Positions 1 to 13,530 of a DNA stretch of 64,000 nt are shown here, in pieces. How positions within the stretch are numbered: position 1 is the stretch's first letter; the number at the start of each line of letters is the position of its first letter. The translations under genes and the position numbers were made by a program. Under the pieces are notes generated by a model. It made no database searches. It was given only the letters and a program-made list of their open reading frames with translations, and had not been told where the DNA came from. The stretch lies in contig JAOTON010002231.1 of NCBI GenBank assembly GCA_034440635.1, positions 1 through 64,000 of the forward strand. The letters run 5' to 3'. The DNA comes from Lepas anatifera. Its lineage: Eukaryota > Arthropoda > Thecostraca > Lepadidae.

Positions 1-299
1 CAAACAGCAGGCCGTCGTCAGCCCGTAAAACCTTCCAGAACTAGTTCCCGGGGAAAGGCTCAGTCCTGTGACGTGGAGCAAACAGGGCCCGCCGATTAAA
101 AGGACAAACTTGCAAAGACAGCTGGAACAGGCCTCGGCCCTGTTCTCTTAGAATGAAACTGTGAGTCTCGACTAGCATTGGGGCTCAGCTTAGCAGCACC
201 AAAACGCCCTTGAAGCCTTCTGAGGCGATGCTATTTAAGGACCAAGACCACTACTTTGGGCCCTGATAACTAGAAGACTTGTGTAATTCTGGGGAGATA

Positions 300-690
300 C
301 TAAATTCCAATCTCTGGGGCCTCTTTACAAAACCACGGAGGGCCTTTCGAAATCAAATCTGTTCAAGGGGAGACAGCCTGGGACTTCAGGAAACAACTCA
401 GGGGTCCCAGGTGCCTTGAGACGACTCTGGGCGGGGAGGTGGGTCCAAGATCAGATGTGTCCTCTGAGACCAATTCTGGAGCTCCCGAGACTAATCTTCT
501 TGCCCTCCCCTGCGGACAACTTCCTTCCGGGACCCTGAGATCTACTCTGGGGTCCCAAAACCGTCTGTCTCTGGGATCCCCATGCTAACTCTTGAGGGCC
601 CTAAGACATTGACTCTGATGGGCACTGAAATCAACTCTGGGATTCCGTGACCAACTAGACCAAATCTAGGGCCCCCGAGCTATCACTGGG
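300..690. repeat. Degenerate GC-rich minisatellite
   Basis: A run of loosely repeated units of the form (C)TGAGACCAACTCTGGGGTCCC, about 20-30 bp each and strongly diverged. The same motif family fills 13.53-15.06 kb, so this is probably a remnant of the same satellite-like sequence. Similar but sparser motifs occur in bases 130-300. No coding signal is visible. Confidence 0.5.
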
Positions 691-1786
691 GAGGGACCAT
701 ATGAGAGTAGCTTCTAATATCAATCAAGATGTGTCAAACCTCTCACTCTTTTTGTTATAGCAGTATGACACTGCGCACTGTTCTAAGGTACGTTGGTTCA
801 AGGGATGCTTGGCACCTTAACCTCAGCTCAATGGGCAGAGGCATGTGTAGGGACGGGAAAAAGCGGCTGAGCTTTGAACGCCCTACATTGGTGCGACACA
901 ACATTATTTTACTTTTGTTTTTTGTCTAGAACCTGACAATTTTGCAACGTTTTTACCCCACCCCGTTTGGTTTGCCTTAACCATACCATTGTAGTAAGGG
1001 CTTTCCTTGATAATACCGCTTTATTGCTTTGTCTGTAAGAAGATTTGTCTGAGGGGCTTGTAATTAGGTAGCATCTGACAGCGTGTATATCGGATTGGTA
1101 TGCTTGATGATGGGGTAAGTCGTTGCACTGATCTCGAGAATTTTCTGTCTGGTCTGCTCTTTGCAACCTGCAGAAAATTCCTAGCGACCACCCTCTTATC
1201 CCCTCCTCAGGCCTTCCTAGACGGATCCAGAGGGCAAGGGGACACTAGTCCCTGCCCCTGATAAAACCCCTTTCTCGGCATCCCCCCAAAATAGCATAAC
1301 GGTGCCCTCTGAAAGGTCGATGGTGCTCCCTCTAAGATATATCCTCCCACCCCTCCCCAGGATGTGAGTATCGTCACACCCCACGATATAGGGGACTCGG
1401 ACCAGATATTCAGTGGATATCTGGTCCAAATCCAGGCAGGTGCTCCAGGCAGCGAGGCCACCGGCGAAGCGGCGCCCAAGAAACCGCAAAAATTCAGTAA
1501 GATCGCGTGCTAATACATTTCAACGCGGCCAAGGCACGTTTGAACACCCGCTCTGGTGGGCCTCTGAGCCTCCCTCGCCCTGGTGGGGGACCCTCGAAAT
1601 CAGCCCCTATGTGGGATAGCGAACGAGACGCTCCATACAAATTTATGAAGAAACCTCTATCAGTCACTTTTGGCTCAGTTCACTGATGTGAGGTCATAAC
1701 AAGTTAAAAAAAAAAGTTGCATGCCAGAGTGGGAACAGTTTGTGGGCTCAGCGTCTGGGACAGAGTTGAGGTTAAAATCAATTTTT
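691..1786. other. Unannotated stretch
   Basis: Nothing recognisable. The open frames here are at most 90 codons, overlap in several frames and match no family I know. There is an A-rich run near 1705-1715. Confidence 0.5.
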
Positions 1787-2540
1787 AGGGGACCATTCGC
1801 TTCCTCCCGTCACGGCGAATCGGGAATTATGTACGATATGACCATACTATCAACACGGAAAAAATGACCTGACCTCAGGTTAGGTCAAGGAAACTTTCCA
1901 ACCTAGCATAGTCAATATGCATACAATCGACTTGCAATAACAATCCAAACGTAACGGTATCAAAATGAAAGCTATATCATAATTTCCTGCAAAGTTATGA
2001 CCTAAGTTTGAAAACTGCTTAAGTAGCCCCAGATGACCTCTCAGAGGTTACAGATCAAAAATTGCATCATGAACCTAGAAAGGGACCCATGATACTACGA
2101 TTTCGAGAATATGAATGTTCTCTCAGCTGTATCTATAGATGTGTGTATACACAAATACAGCCCGATTCCTGTTTTCCCCACGCATTTTAACGGAGAGGTC
2201 ATGATCCATACCTGACCTTAGGTCATCGATATGAAAAATCTCGCCATTAATTGTGTAGTACTCGGTGGGCTTATTATGTAGTATGAGTTTAAATCCGATA
2301 GATGTACCTATTTTTTACTTATGCCATTTTAAACATTTTTGAAGGTGAGGTCACTTGACGTACACTAGTGACCTAACCTTAACCCTAACTTAACCCAACC
2401 TTAAAATTTTGTAGAAAGTTGCGGAACCGATCAAGAATAATGTGCGCCAAGTACGGCGGCATTTCGTGCCGCCGTTTTTTGTGCCGTCGGAAAAAAACCC
2501 GAAAGGGGTGTTTAAACACTCCCACCGGGGCGAGGGTTAA
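1787..2540 (+). mobile_element. Decayed TTAA MITE related to family B
   Basis: The interior follows family B in order: TGACCTGACCTCAGGTTAGG near 1865, a T-rich stretch, a GGTCACTTGACGTACACTAG block near 2350, and a hairpin ACGGCGGCA/TGCCGCCGT near 2454-2477, followed by CCCGAAAGGGG. It ends in CGAGGGTTAA, so the right TTAA (2537-2540) is preserved. The left boundary is unclear and the copy is strongly diverged. A shorter relative lies at 35846-36050. Confidence 0.5.
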
Positions 2541-2685
2541 AAAACCTGTGACGCAAGTGGAGCACCAGCAACCATAGCACCAGACATAACGAGGTGGGTG
2601 GTCGGTTCAGCTCGTATAAAACTAGGCGATAAGATGGCTTCACGATAGCAGACAGCTCAGAACGGGGTGCACTCAATGCTCCCTG

Positions 2686-3420
2686 ATACGCGCAGTGGAG
2701 GGGCCTGGAGAATCGTTCGTTGCCAGAAAATGTTACTTGGCCACATTTGAGATAATTCATGGACGCGTTGATTGGTGAAATAATTTTGAAAATTGATCAA
2801 TAATTTTTTACTTATAGGCTTTCAGTCATACCTATATTTTGAGACCGTCGCAATCACGCGGTTGCACCAGTTCGCCTGCACTGTAGATTGAGTAGTGATG
2901 TAATAATGTCATATAATCAGGTTATAGTCAGATCAACCCACACGAACACCAATGTCAAAGTCGGAGGCCACAGGTCAAGGTCAATGACCCCAGTATTCCG
3001 ATCAGATGACATTATTCAATATGAAATATGCCATGCTATGACTTCATAGTTAGGCTACTCGAGGTCAAGTTCAAGGGAAAATATTGAAATCAAAGGTGTT
3101 TTTCAATGTCAAACCCGCAATTCCCGCTGAAAGGCTGCTAAAGTGCCGTTGAGATTGTACATTATTGTGAATGTCATACTGTTACGTTATAGGTAATTTA
3201 CATTGAATGACCTTGACCTAAAAATTTGAGAGAAAATTGTGTAGAAACCTTTCCTCTCTGACCTTAGTCCGCTTTTGGTGAATTCCCGGATATTTTCGGG
3301 ATAATCCCGACGTTTCCCAATAGGTCTCCAGCACGACCCATATTTTACCTTTACGACCTCGCTTGGCCTTGAAGATATTTACCTAGGCCAATGAAAGTTT
3401 TCATAATGTAGATCCACATC
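2686..3420 (-). mobile_element. Decayed family C TTAA MITE (copy C4)
   Basis: It begins with ACGCGCAGTGGAGGGGCCT, continues through GGCCACATTTGA and CGCGTTGATTGGTGAAA, has an AGGTCAAGGTCAATGACC cluster near 2972, and ends with CCTAGGCCAATGAAAGTTTT and AATGTAGATCCAC near 3410. This is the collinear order of family C (compare 36771-37693). Neither terminal TTAA is intact. It contains one GGTCA-A-TGACC palindrome at 2978-2990. Confidence 0.55.
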
Positions 3421-3519
3421 GCATATACGAATGTAGACACAAAAACTAGTAGGGGTACATCGACCCTCCGAAGGACGAGGGTAAGCAATATTAACCAAAA
3501 TATAACCATTTTACAGTAG

Positions 3520-3903
3520 TTACCATGTATTTCAATTGAAGAGGTGACCCGTAAATGAAACTTTGTCACCAATTTCCAAAGATCCGGAATATATGTTGTA
3601 GCATCCGGTAGGCCCATTATGGTGTATAAGTGTCGGATTGATAGGTTAAACGTGTTCTTACGTACAAGTAACTTTCCTTAACTGTACTTTACTTATTGCA
3701 TATATAAAATCCTATTTTTTGTGAAGTCACTTGCCTTTGGCCTGAGAAACTGACCTAACATGACTAAAATTAAGTTTTAAAAATGCGGAATTGATCAAAG
3801 AAGAGATACGCAAACTACGGTGGTGCAGCGCCACCGTTTTTCCGCTATCCTTGAAAAACGCGATGGAGGCCATCAATGCTCCTCTCAGACGGGCTAAGGT
3901 TAA
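3520..3903 (+). mobile_element. Family B-like TTAA MITE, 3' fragment
   Basis: It resembles the last third of family B: CATGTATTTCAATTGAAGAGG, CCATTATG, a GGTGGTGCAGCGCCACC hairpin near 3821, and CCGTTTTTCCGCTATCC. The end reads GCTAAGGTTAA, and that TTAA (3900-3903) also forms the left flank of the following family D copy, so the two elements share one target site. Confidence 0.5.
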
Positions 3904-4333
3904 AGTGATAGTGGCATCTTTATAACGTGATTTTAACTGAGATAGCCAAGTTGTAAAGCATGCCGGAAAACCCGCTACTCTATGTCTCATTTGTCTTGAA
4001 ACTCATAATTTCCGTAGAGAAAAGAAAAGCTAAAAACTACCTGAAATGTACCCTACATGTACCCTTAGTAGCAGGCCAGAGTTTTCATGGCTGTTGGTGT
4101 GACGACATATGCTGACGTAACGATGAGTATCAGCCAATCGAAGCCCTTGAAGCGTATTAAATAGGGTAGTGGTTGCTAGATCATAACATCATCCACAGGC
4201 AGATATTTATTTATTTTCCTAGGGGAGCATTTTTAAAAATACAAATATTGAGCCTATTATACATTTTTCAGTGAAATCATGGACGCTTCCATGATTTTTC
4301 GGCTAGAAGTACCCCCAATTACACTAAACTCCA
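3904..4333 (+). mobile_element. Family D TTAA MITE (copy D1), right end truncated
   Basis: It starts directly after TTAA with AGTGATAGTGGCATC, a diverged form of the family D terminus AGGGAATGTGGCACC. It is collinear with D2 (19715-20156) and D3 (54634-55083), including ATTTTAACTGAGATAGCCAA and CCAATCGAAGCCCTTGAAGC. The copy stops after AAACTCCAGG, so the right inverted terminus is missing. Confidence 0.65.
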
Positions 4334-4500
4334 GGTGCTTTTGGAAGTTTACGGGCGCTTTAAAAAAATTAGGTGTCCACGCGCACCTAAAAGTATAGAA
4401 AGTTACACTCCTGGTTATAGATATATGAAATATATCGCTTCAACAACATTAAAAAGGAGCCATTAATGTCTTACCAAGTTACTGTTTGATATCAACCGGG

Positions 4501-4687
4501 GGATGAGGTGGCTAAGTGGATAGCACCCTTGTCTTCTAAGCCACCGGTCCCGGGTTCAAGTCCCGACGGAGCCTCTGAATAAGTCGATCTGATCCCCAAA
4601 ATCCCTTCCAACAAGGTGAGAGTTGGCGACGCCGTATGACCCTGGCAGTTGGTGCGTCGTTAAACCCCAACAATTATTATTATTGAT
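4501..4687 (+). mobile_element. tRNA-derived SINE, family 1
   Basis: The head resembles a tRNA with the two internal RNA polymerase III promoter boxes: box A in GTGGCTAAGTGGATAGC and box B in GGGTTCAAGTCCC. The body contains GGTGAGAGTTGGCGACGCC, the 3' end reads GTGCGTCGTTAAACCCCAA, and an (ATT)n tail follows. Other copies in the window (26518, 31490, 38928 on the minus strand, and fragments) share head, body and tail, so this is a dispersed family and not a tRNA gene. Confidence 0.8.
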
Positions 4688-6229
4688 GTTAACCAAACTC
4701 GCATGCCCAAATTCCATGACATGCTAAAAATTAAGATTTCGGGACACATTTTTAGGGGATTTTTAAGCTATTTCACCAGATCTTGAAATAAATCAGACCT
4801 CACTTCCAACTCCGATGCATAATATTTTGAAATCCGGTAAAAACTTTGAGAATTGTAGGCAGATCAAATGTATCGTCCCGATAACAGTAAACCCAAATAC
4901 TAATATTTTTATAACAAATTGCTAAATTGAAATTATAATAATTCATTTATATATTTATGGTTTATTTTGCAAACATGTCTCAATGGAGGTGCTAAATAAA
5001 CATGGTGGAAGAATAAAAAAGACCATCCAAAGCTTTACTGAGGATATATTTTATTACTCATTTCAGCTCAGACACATATAGGTCTTCACCATTCACCATC
5101 CTCCGCCGAGATGGGTCCAGACGCTGTAAGATTCCACCACGCCCTACGACGACTTTGCCATCCGTCTTACCTGTCACTACTCACGACTTTCAGCAGTCTT
5201 GCCAGAGACAGCACTAGGATAGTAGTGAATCTTTGAGAAGCATGTTGACGAAATGAAAGGATTTTTTCCTGAATAGAATGGTAATTACCATGCATGTTAA
5301 ACAAGTTGGAAATTTTTTTCGTGATTATTTGCCTATCTTTGTTTGAGCAAAGATGGAAAATAAGGGGAAAACATTTGCTTTATTTTTTACATATGTATTA
5401 TCATTATTATTTGACCACAACTTTCTTTCGTACCCATTTCCGGCGGCGTAGTGGACAGTGGCGTATTGTGGGTCAAGTGTTCGATGGTACATCGACATGT
5501 TTTCCTCTATTTAGGAGCCAATTTACCCGGAAGTTTCATACATGTGAGCCTGTAAGCTGAAATATGTCTCAGCCCTCTACCGGGAACGTATTGGAGCTAA
5601 TAATACCAGGTATCATTTGTGTTAAATTGCAATAATAAACAGCATCTCGAAGCTAACCTAGACTGTTAGGCTGATCCTTAAGACTGTTGGGCTGCTGGCT
5701 GGAAGGCGGACTCCTTTCAGCGAGCGGTTCGTACGTTTCCTGTCGACTGCAGGGCCTGGTGGAAAAGGCTTTGGTCGTTTTTCAGATTTTATTCCAATTT
5801 AAGGGGTCCGGGTATTCATTTCCCATCCCTTTCAGTTTATTTACATAGGTTTTAGCGGTTCTCGTCCGCGCGCCTATACTCATACCGACAACAATTCATG
5901 GCATTCATACTCATGCCTTTAGATTTTCTGTGCATAGTTTCCAGCTCGGACACATGTTGCATCACCACCGTGATATTCGTTAGGCTGTGCCGACTGACAG
6001 ATTATCCTGCTCGCAATTTGGGGTAGGTACGCCGCGTTCTCGCATCTTACCATCACTTCGTTTTAAAGCTAAGTTCGTGGTATTTGGTGCAAAATGATCC
6101 TGATTTGTTTCAGAGGGCAAATACTTCGATATTTCTATGTGTATTTTTTACTGTACCGTTGTAGCTACTGTGCGGACATCCCGGGTTAAAAATCCAGACT
6201 CACATTGGTCTTTAAAAGTCTCAAGATCT
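4688..6229. other. Unannotated stretch
   Basis: No gene, RNA or repeat that I recognise. It is AT-rich between 4690 and 5050. Open frames of up to 88 codons have no recognisable domain. Confidence 0.5.
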
Positions 6230-6690
6230 ACCTGCGTCCCCAAAATTACAGTCATGAGACGGTGTAATGATTTGGCGAAGACAACTGGTCTTGAGGAAGA
6301 TCCACAGCAGCCTTGGAACAGACCAGAGTATATTTCATCTTTATCTTAGATTGGCTGGTGCCTTAGCAGCAAGACAGTAAGACGGTCTGGTGTCTTCTCC
6401 AGGATGCCCAAGACCCTAAGTTGTCTTGAGACCTAGAGTCGTCTTCCTACAAATCGCTGGAATTTATCTCAGCAAAGGACAGTGTTTTCGCTTAAGACTA
6501 GTCAAGACTGTGCACAGTCTTGATGATGAGGTGCAGTCTGGACAAATATTTTTGAGATGTGTGATGGTCTTACATCATGCTATCTGATTTGAATAGGGGA
6601 AATATGACCCCTAAGACCGTATGTCGTCTTGACTGGTTTTGAATATTAAGCTACGAATTCAAACTTGGGTCTTGTAGGTACTCATGGAGT
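6230..6690. repeat. GTCTT/AAGAC-rich sequence
   Basis: The pentamer GTCTT or its complement AAGAC recurs unusually often here, for example in TCTTGAGACCTAGAGTCGTC and AAGACTAGTCAAGACTG, without a regular period. It may be the relic of a decayed tandem repeat. No function is inferred. Confidence 0.25.
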
Positions 6691-6734
6691 AGTATGTACT
6701 TACCAAAATGGGACAAAGCCAAAATTGGGCACAT

Positions 6735-6775
6735 ATAGCCTCAGAAGCTGACGTGCCCTAAAACCCCAATCATCA
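6735..6775 (+). mobile_element. SINE family 1, 3' tail fragment
   Basis: The stretch GACGTGCCCTAAAACCCCAA followed by TCATCATC resembles the 3' end of the family 1 SINE (GTGCGTCGTTAAACCCCAA). The head and body are absent. Confidence 0.4.
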
Positions 6776-6779
6776 TCGG

Positions 6780-9700
6780 GACAAAGCCAAGGATTTAATA
6801 AATCATTTTACTAAGCTGCTCTTCCCTCACCTATCTTAGGATTGACAGGTACATTGAGAATTGGCCATCAGGCTTCTTCACGAGTGTCAGATTCACAACG
6901 TAAGCAGTTATCGCTATGTCGACGAACCCAGCGCACTTCATTTTACATTGCGGTCTATAACAATTCGTAATGCGATCATAAGTTTATCCGCATCCCCGAA
7001 CGTTTGCCCTTGCCTTCGGTCAGCTTCCGAAAAATGCTTAAGGCTATGGCCCCAAAGTTCCTCGGTTCAATACCTCACAATCTCCTGGGCTCGTAATTTG
7101 TTAAGAATCGCTGAAAACAGATTTTCTTGCCAATGCTAGCGCCAGCAAACATCATGTAGCAGACGGGCTACAGAGGCAAACCTGTCTATTGCCATGCAGG
7201 CAAACAATTGCATTGGTCCAAAAAGTACTCATTTTGATTTGACCACAATAAACAATAACCGATTCCAGAGCATTCCTATAAATTTCTGCATGTCTATATC
7301 ATTATAATGATCAAATGCTCCACAAGTCATTGGATTAACAGTCAAAGTGTCAAAAGTGGAAAACCCCCAAATAATAACGTTCTTATGTAAGAAGACCACA
7401 CATATTGCAGTGAAGAAAAATGAGAGACCGTCTCCTTACCGTCTCCTTTCAAAGCTTTCATTGCTACCTGTCCATTACGACAGCGCTTAAAGAGCCACCT
7501 CATGTGTGGAAATGTACTCAGCCAATAAAATGTCAATATCATCCCTTTTCATGATGTCTAGTTTATGATATCTATGATACTTATGATATTTATGGTATGA
7601 TTTTTCATTTAGGTCCTCATATCGAAGATGTAAAGTTGCCAACAACAGTTAACATATGGTTTGTGTACTCGGAAATCTCACCTTTGTTCAGGATCGTGAC
7701 GTTGTGAGGCTGACGAAATCAACTGCAAGCCAGTTGATCAGAGCCGGGCACCACGGCATTTTGGCCCGAGATCCTGCGATTCTTCGATCGTGGATTGACC
7801 CAAAATCAATGGGAAAATTCATATCTAATCTGGAGCCATTTACGACCCTGCATGAAATAATTCTAATTTGCGCCTTGTCCTAAGGGCGATTCAACCCCTA
7901 GCTTTTGGAAAAGTAAGATAAATAGGAAGCCGCGGTAAGTTCCATCGTGCTGATTGTGATTTGAACTCGCTGATGGGATACATTTGATAAATTGATTAGT
8001 AATTTGTGAACTTGAGAGGTCACATGTATGACCCGAACATGCCAAAATGACATAAAGCTCTTTCACATAATAAAGCACATAAAGCACATGAAGCACAGAA
8101 AGTAAAGTGATTATATTTCAGATGAATGACCTCGAATGGCCTTGAAAGAAAACTGCACGATACGGGGCTTAGGCTCACCGGACCAGATAAGCACTAAGCT
8201 CTGCAGCAAATTCCTTACGCTGGTAAAGTGTCTAGGACACGAGGGCATCGCCGCGGATGTTTCGTTGTGAGGACGGCCTCTGACATGACAATTACGGTGG
8301 GGAGGGGGGGTAAATACGTATGAGTGAACAGGGGGAGGGGGTGGTGTGGAAGGTTTCCACTACGAACATATTTGAATAAATATGGGTAAGATTACAGCAA
8401 AAAGCGTGGAAAACGAAAAAACCACCGGTTGAGCACCTGAATTCGGGAAGAGATGCCGTGTCCCTAATCTACCAGCTGATGGGCACGTGTGGGTGTCGTC
8501 CGTTCAATACCGGAGGTTTACTATGCTTATTTTGTGTTGGATCCGATTGTGATTGACATAGTCGGATATGTTGGAATTGAAAGGCCAGGCAGGCCAATTG
8601 TCTGGCTAACATCTAAAAGTTTTTGGAGAAAATGAAAGTATGGCTGTGCTGAAAAATATTTGCTATTTTGTGCGTACTAAGTAGGATATATGTAGGTATA
8701 ATATATTGCTTTGATATAACTTCGGATCACAGAAAATAGGCGCTTGAATAAACCCTGAGCCATTGGTGAGTTTTTTCTCTCACTGGATGTAACAGTCATC
8801 AATCAATACTTTCATCATCCACAAAAGCCCGTTGACGCTTCTAGCAAGGTATAGTGAAAACCAGCAGCCTGGAGAGCCTTGCAGAAACTTTTTTGCCTAT
8901 CGATGCATTTGTGGCTTACCTTTTTTGCAGGGCGGCAGAATGGATCGTGTGTATTGTATCTATTTGCCTTATCTGCAGATATATCTTTAGATACCGTACA
9001 GCGTGCACAGGCGCACGGTCGTCAAGTAATCGTACTATTAATGCCATCCAAAACTGGGGTAAGGCGACGTTTCTTGTCGTGCTGGGTTTGTTGTGCAATG
9101 AATATTGGCGGAAATTGAAAGAGCAAGAGGAAGTCGTGTATCCATAGGTTTCTGACCGATCCACAACCAATTCAATAGCTGGTTTTCCTCCTCTACGATA
9201 GTTCAAAGTAACTCATTTCAATATGGTTAAGGGAATTACACTATTAGACAAAACTTTATTTTACTGAGAAACCATGACTTCTGGAAACCGGCTCACCGGC
9301 TAGGAACTGAGCTGATACCTGAAACAAGCTTTATCCGGTAGGTACTTACATCTCTAAATTGAAATATGCAAGCCTGCACATAATATGAACCCACTAACCT
9401 CACAACAAACACAGCCTAACACTAGACTTCTTCAGAATTGGTGACAGGTTTCCAAACAAAGAATCAAGGCCGTGGGTACAGATTAATGTCACCTTAAGCT
9501 AAGTTCATAATGGTGTGAATCAGTGGCTAAAAATCTGAATCCGTGGCGAAGTAGAAATACCGTTAGAAATAATGGTAGGAGCACGGTATAAATAACATAA
9601 CTTTAAAATAACATAGCCACAGAAATAACATACCATGGTCTGCAGTATTTGTGAGTCCGTTTCTCTGCTGTGTTGCTGCAGGGTATAATGAGGTTACGAC

Positions 9701-11584
9701 AAACGTTTTTTTTTTCAGCTGCAGCCTCCGGCTGAACTAGCACGTGCAGCGTGGATCAGAGCAAAGGAGTGTCGACCCGCCGCCGCGGGGTGTTAAATCG
9801 TAACCGGAGGCCAGAACATCTCTTGAATTCCCCACGATGACGAATTTCCAGCCCTAAATAATGAATGTCTCCCCAAATAGCCAAAGGCTTGTGCAGTCTA
9901 ATAAAATAACTTCCCAACGCATACAAATTATTAGGTTTGTACCAGATTTTGATCTTAAAGTGCAGTTCGAAGCGCTTGTCCGAGTTTGTTGCGTGTCAGA
10001 GACTCCTCCCTCCCCTAGGCGGCTGGGTGTCAGAATATCTCATGTAGTGGAAGCTTAAAAGTCTCGGGGTCCTCAGGTAAATAATCACCTTAGGAAACAG
10101 GTATATTTTTGGGCGCTGACAAGCCGACCATGGCGTGCAGCTGCAGTCCGCATAGACAGACAAGTTTCTGTGTACACTCGAGCACTGTACTATGAATCGT
10201 TCACGAGATTACGCATGCAGAAGCCTTGACCGAGTGCATTCAATCCGGTTCAGGTGTTCAGTAAAGGAACACGAAGCAAGATTACTACTAGATATTCCGT
10301 GTATCAGGGAAGATTCTAGAAAGTAACTATCTAACCATGCGTCACCATCATTTCTCGACCAGCCGTATTGCCGCCTGCTGGAGCCGACATTTCCCATGCA
10401 TTGAAAACACTGCTTCATGAAGCATTTTTCTTCTGTTCACTTCTGTACCTGTGCTCCGTGACGATAGCTTCCCTTCCGACTACTTTCTGTTTTAGTCGGC
10501 TTATGTTTCACCTTTGGTTTTACTTTGTGTAAGGAATGGATGTGGACTACGTGAAATGGTGTGAATTGCTCTTTGTTTTTTAGTTTGGGGCGCTGAGCAA
10601 ACGCGGGAAAAGCCGGAATGCCGGTAAAAAACAAAAGTATATTGTTATATTAAATTTGGCTATGAGCAGACTCATCAGGACGTGCCACGTACCCACCGAG
10701 CTGTACTTTCCAGCGGTTTTAGCTGAAGTAATCTGATCTCGAAGAGAGCAGGCGGATTTCTCGGCACGACGCTACTCTCGGCGCCTGCAAACCGCACGAT
10801 TCTTTCATGACCGATGAGCAAACGGCAGAAGCTAACCTCTTCTAGAAAAAGTCCATTGTTCGTGAAGGTTATGAGAAGAGTACCTTACAACCGCGGCCGC
10901 AGCAGGCCGGTGTACTCAGCTGCCTGCTACTCGGCATATTGGTGCGCTCACTGTCATCACCCACATAGCTTCGCAGCATCACCGTCTTCACGATCGATGG
11001 TGAGCGGCACACAAAGTCTACGTGAGTTATTTTGCCCGCATAAATATAGATCAGCCACAAATGGCCACAATATATGATGCCGCTCTCTAAAAGTGTCGCG
11101 GGGAGCACTTCTGGTCGGTCGCATTGTTGAAAGTGTTTACATTCAGGACGAAAATTCCCCTTTTGCTATTGCATGAGATGTTGTTTAATGGGAAAAGGCG
11201 TAAAGTTTTCTTACCTAGCAGAAAAAAAGAAACGAAAAAATGGACATAGGTTTCCACCGCTGAGCCCATCTCTTCCTCGCGCCCGAATTCCGTACCGACA
11301 CTCTTGCCGTTGGTGAAATGTGGCCAAGCCCACCTCTTTTCGCTTCAAGGCACAACCTTAAAGGTACCAAAATCGAGGACCTATTTTGAGCCAGGTTTGT
11401 GAATGGATGTGGAACGTCAAGATCAGAGGGACCCAAATGGGACCCGTCGGAATGAGGCCCAGACGAGTGCAATCATTGCAAGGGGGCCCGACACAGGCCT
11501 GTCTGCAATCCAACAAAAAACAAACATGCCAAAGTCGGGGGCCCACTGAATTATACTTTTGGATCGCACATCCAGAGACATTCT
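6780..11584. other. Long unannotated stretch
   Basis: Nearly 5 kb in which I see no recognisable gene, RNA or element. Open frames reach 97 codons (8854-9147) but overlap in competing frames and match no known domain. Small features are a G-rich tract at 8298-8342 and a CCGCCGCCGCGG cluster near 9778. Short exons of a host gene could be hidden here; I see none I can defend. Confidence 0.45.
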
Positions 11585-12269
11585 GAGATGAATCCTGAGG
11601 GCTGCTCTGAGTGGTCTGAGCAGGGGCGTAGGAACCGGTTGAAAAGTGGGGGGCCAACTCCAGAGGGGGCCCACCTCAAGGGGGGCCCCCAGCCCAAGGG
11701 GCCCATAAGTATGAGCATTTTTAAAACTGTTCATTTGGTGTCGATAATACACGCATACACACCGGCCTACACTAGGTATTTCCATACATTACGTGTTAGT
11801 TACGTCTTTTCCAACAGTTCCCTCGCATCGAATAGCTCTGTGGTGATATTTTTCACTTCGTAGTGAAAGACGGCCTTTAGGCGGCTCTTCACGCGCGTTG
11901 ATGACCGAGGGACGGCCGCTGCTCGGCTTGTGGTGCGGGTTGCGTGTCCGAATTAGCACTCTGTGTTGGGAGCGGTCTGGGCCAGAGTTTGATTGGGTCC
12001 AGTTTTCGGGGTCCATCTGGGAGCACTCGGGTAGTAGGTGCCTTGGCCTTTTTCATGAAGCGCTTTCGGTCCAGGGGTTTGCAGAGGGCATACACCAAAA
12101 GGACTTTCCCAGACAAGCTGTCGTGCCCGCCCGGGTTTCATGTTTTATATTGCAGTTGCTGATATTTGCATATGCGTTGCAGCGGTCCACCACAGAACAG
12201 CGGAGGGCCAGTGGCTCCCCTGGCCCGCCACTCTCCAGTTTCCTATGCCTATGCCGCTCAGAAGCCGCC

Positions 12270-13530
12270 AAGTCATCATAGAGGCCCCCAGTGCCCAAAC
12301 CATGGCTCAGGAACCAAATCAGTCAGCTCTGGGGGCCCCAAACCTGCTCATGGGCTAAGGGACCGGCTCATGGGACCACATTATTAAAGGACCCCACATA
12401 AGCACAGGGCCCTAAAAGCTCCGAACAGGGCGCCCCAGATTGTCTCAGGAAGCCAGGCTAGCTTAGGGACCCGGCTCAGCTCAGGGCCCCCCAGGTTGGC
12501 TTATATAGGGTCTCAGAATAGCTCAAGGGACCCGTTTAAGCCTACGGATCCCAGCTCAGTGACTCTAGCAGAGTTCAAGGGGGCTAGACCAGCTGGGGAC
12601 CCCAGTTCAGCACAGGGGCCACATATTAGCTGTGGGAGACAAGCTCAGCTCAGGGGCACAGTTCGGCTGATATAGGGTATCAAACCAGCTCAATGGGCCA
12701 TTCAAGGTATCGGCCCACAGCTTAGCTCAGGGACGCTAGAACTGTGCAGGGGCTCCAGACCAACTCAGAGGCCTCATATAGGCACAGGGGGCCTCAGCTT
12801 AGATTAGGGCTCGAATTAGCTGTGGGGCCCAGCACAGCTCAGGGGCCCCAAGTTGGCTGATATAGGGTATCAGAACAGCTCTATGGACCAGCTCAAGCTC
12901 ATGTCCCCCAGCTTAGCTCAGCAGGTCCTATAATTGGGCATGGGGCGCCAGACTAGCTCAGGGGCTGCTCAGTTCAGCAGAGGGGCCTCATATTAATTTA
13001 GAACCCAAAACTAGCTTTGGCGGCCTAGTTCAGCTCAGGGACCCCAGGTCGGCTGGTGTAGAGCTCAAAGCAGCTCAAGAGGCCCATTCAAGCTCATCGC
13101 CCCTAGTTCAGCTCAGCGGACTTAATAACAGTGCAGGTGCCCCAGACCAGCTCAGGGGCTGTTCAGTTCATCACAGGGCGCCTGAGATTAGGTAAGGGCC
13201 CAAATTAGCTTTTAGGGTCTAGATAAGCTCAGGGTCCCAAGTCGGCTGATGTACAGTCTCAGAATAACTCAACGGTTCCAGCTCAGTGACTCTAAAGTAT
13301 TCAGGGATCCCAGACCATCTCGGGGTCCCCAGTTCAGCACAGCGGGCCCCAGATTAGCTCAGATGACCAGATCAGCTTAGGAGCCCGTCTCAGCTAAGGG
13401 GCCCCAGGTCGGCCTATATAGCGTCTCAGAACAGCTTAAGGAGGCCACTTTAAGCTCATGGCCCCCAGCTCAGCTCAGGGGCCGTATAAGTGAGCCCCAG
13501 ATAAGCTCAGGATTCCCAGTTTAGCTCTGC
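12270..13530. repeat. Higher-order satellite, unit about 165-195 bp
   Basis: The short motif AGCTCAGGGGCCCC recurs throughout. On top of it, a longer landmark, GGCTGATATAGGGTCTCAGA or close variants, followed by AGCTCAAGGGGCCC, recurs at about 12494, 12661, 12851, 13046, 13241 and 13408. The spacing of 167-195 bp shows a diverged higher-order repeat. It resumes at 15.27 kb. Confidence 0.65.

Noticed and set aside
8440..8525. tRNA-like sequence (GTTCAATACC near 8501)
   Set aside because: A box B-like stretch alone, without a matching box A at the right distance or arms that fold.
11898..12281. 127-codon frame inside the 4.28-kb element as a hAT transposase
   Set aside because: No hAT dimerisation (C-terminal) motif, zinc finger or catalytic pattern; it overlaps other frames in GC-rich repeat.
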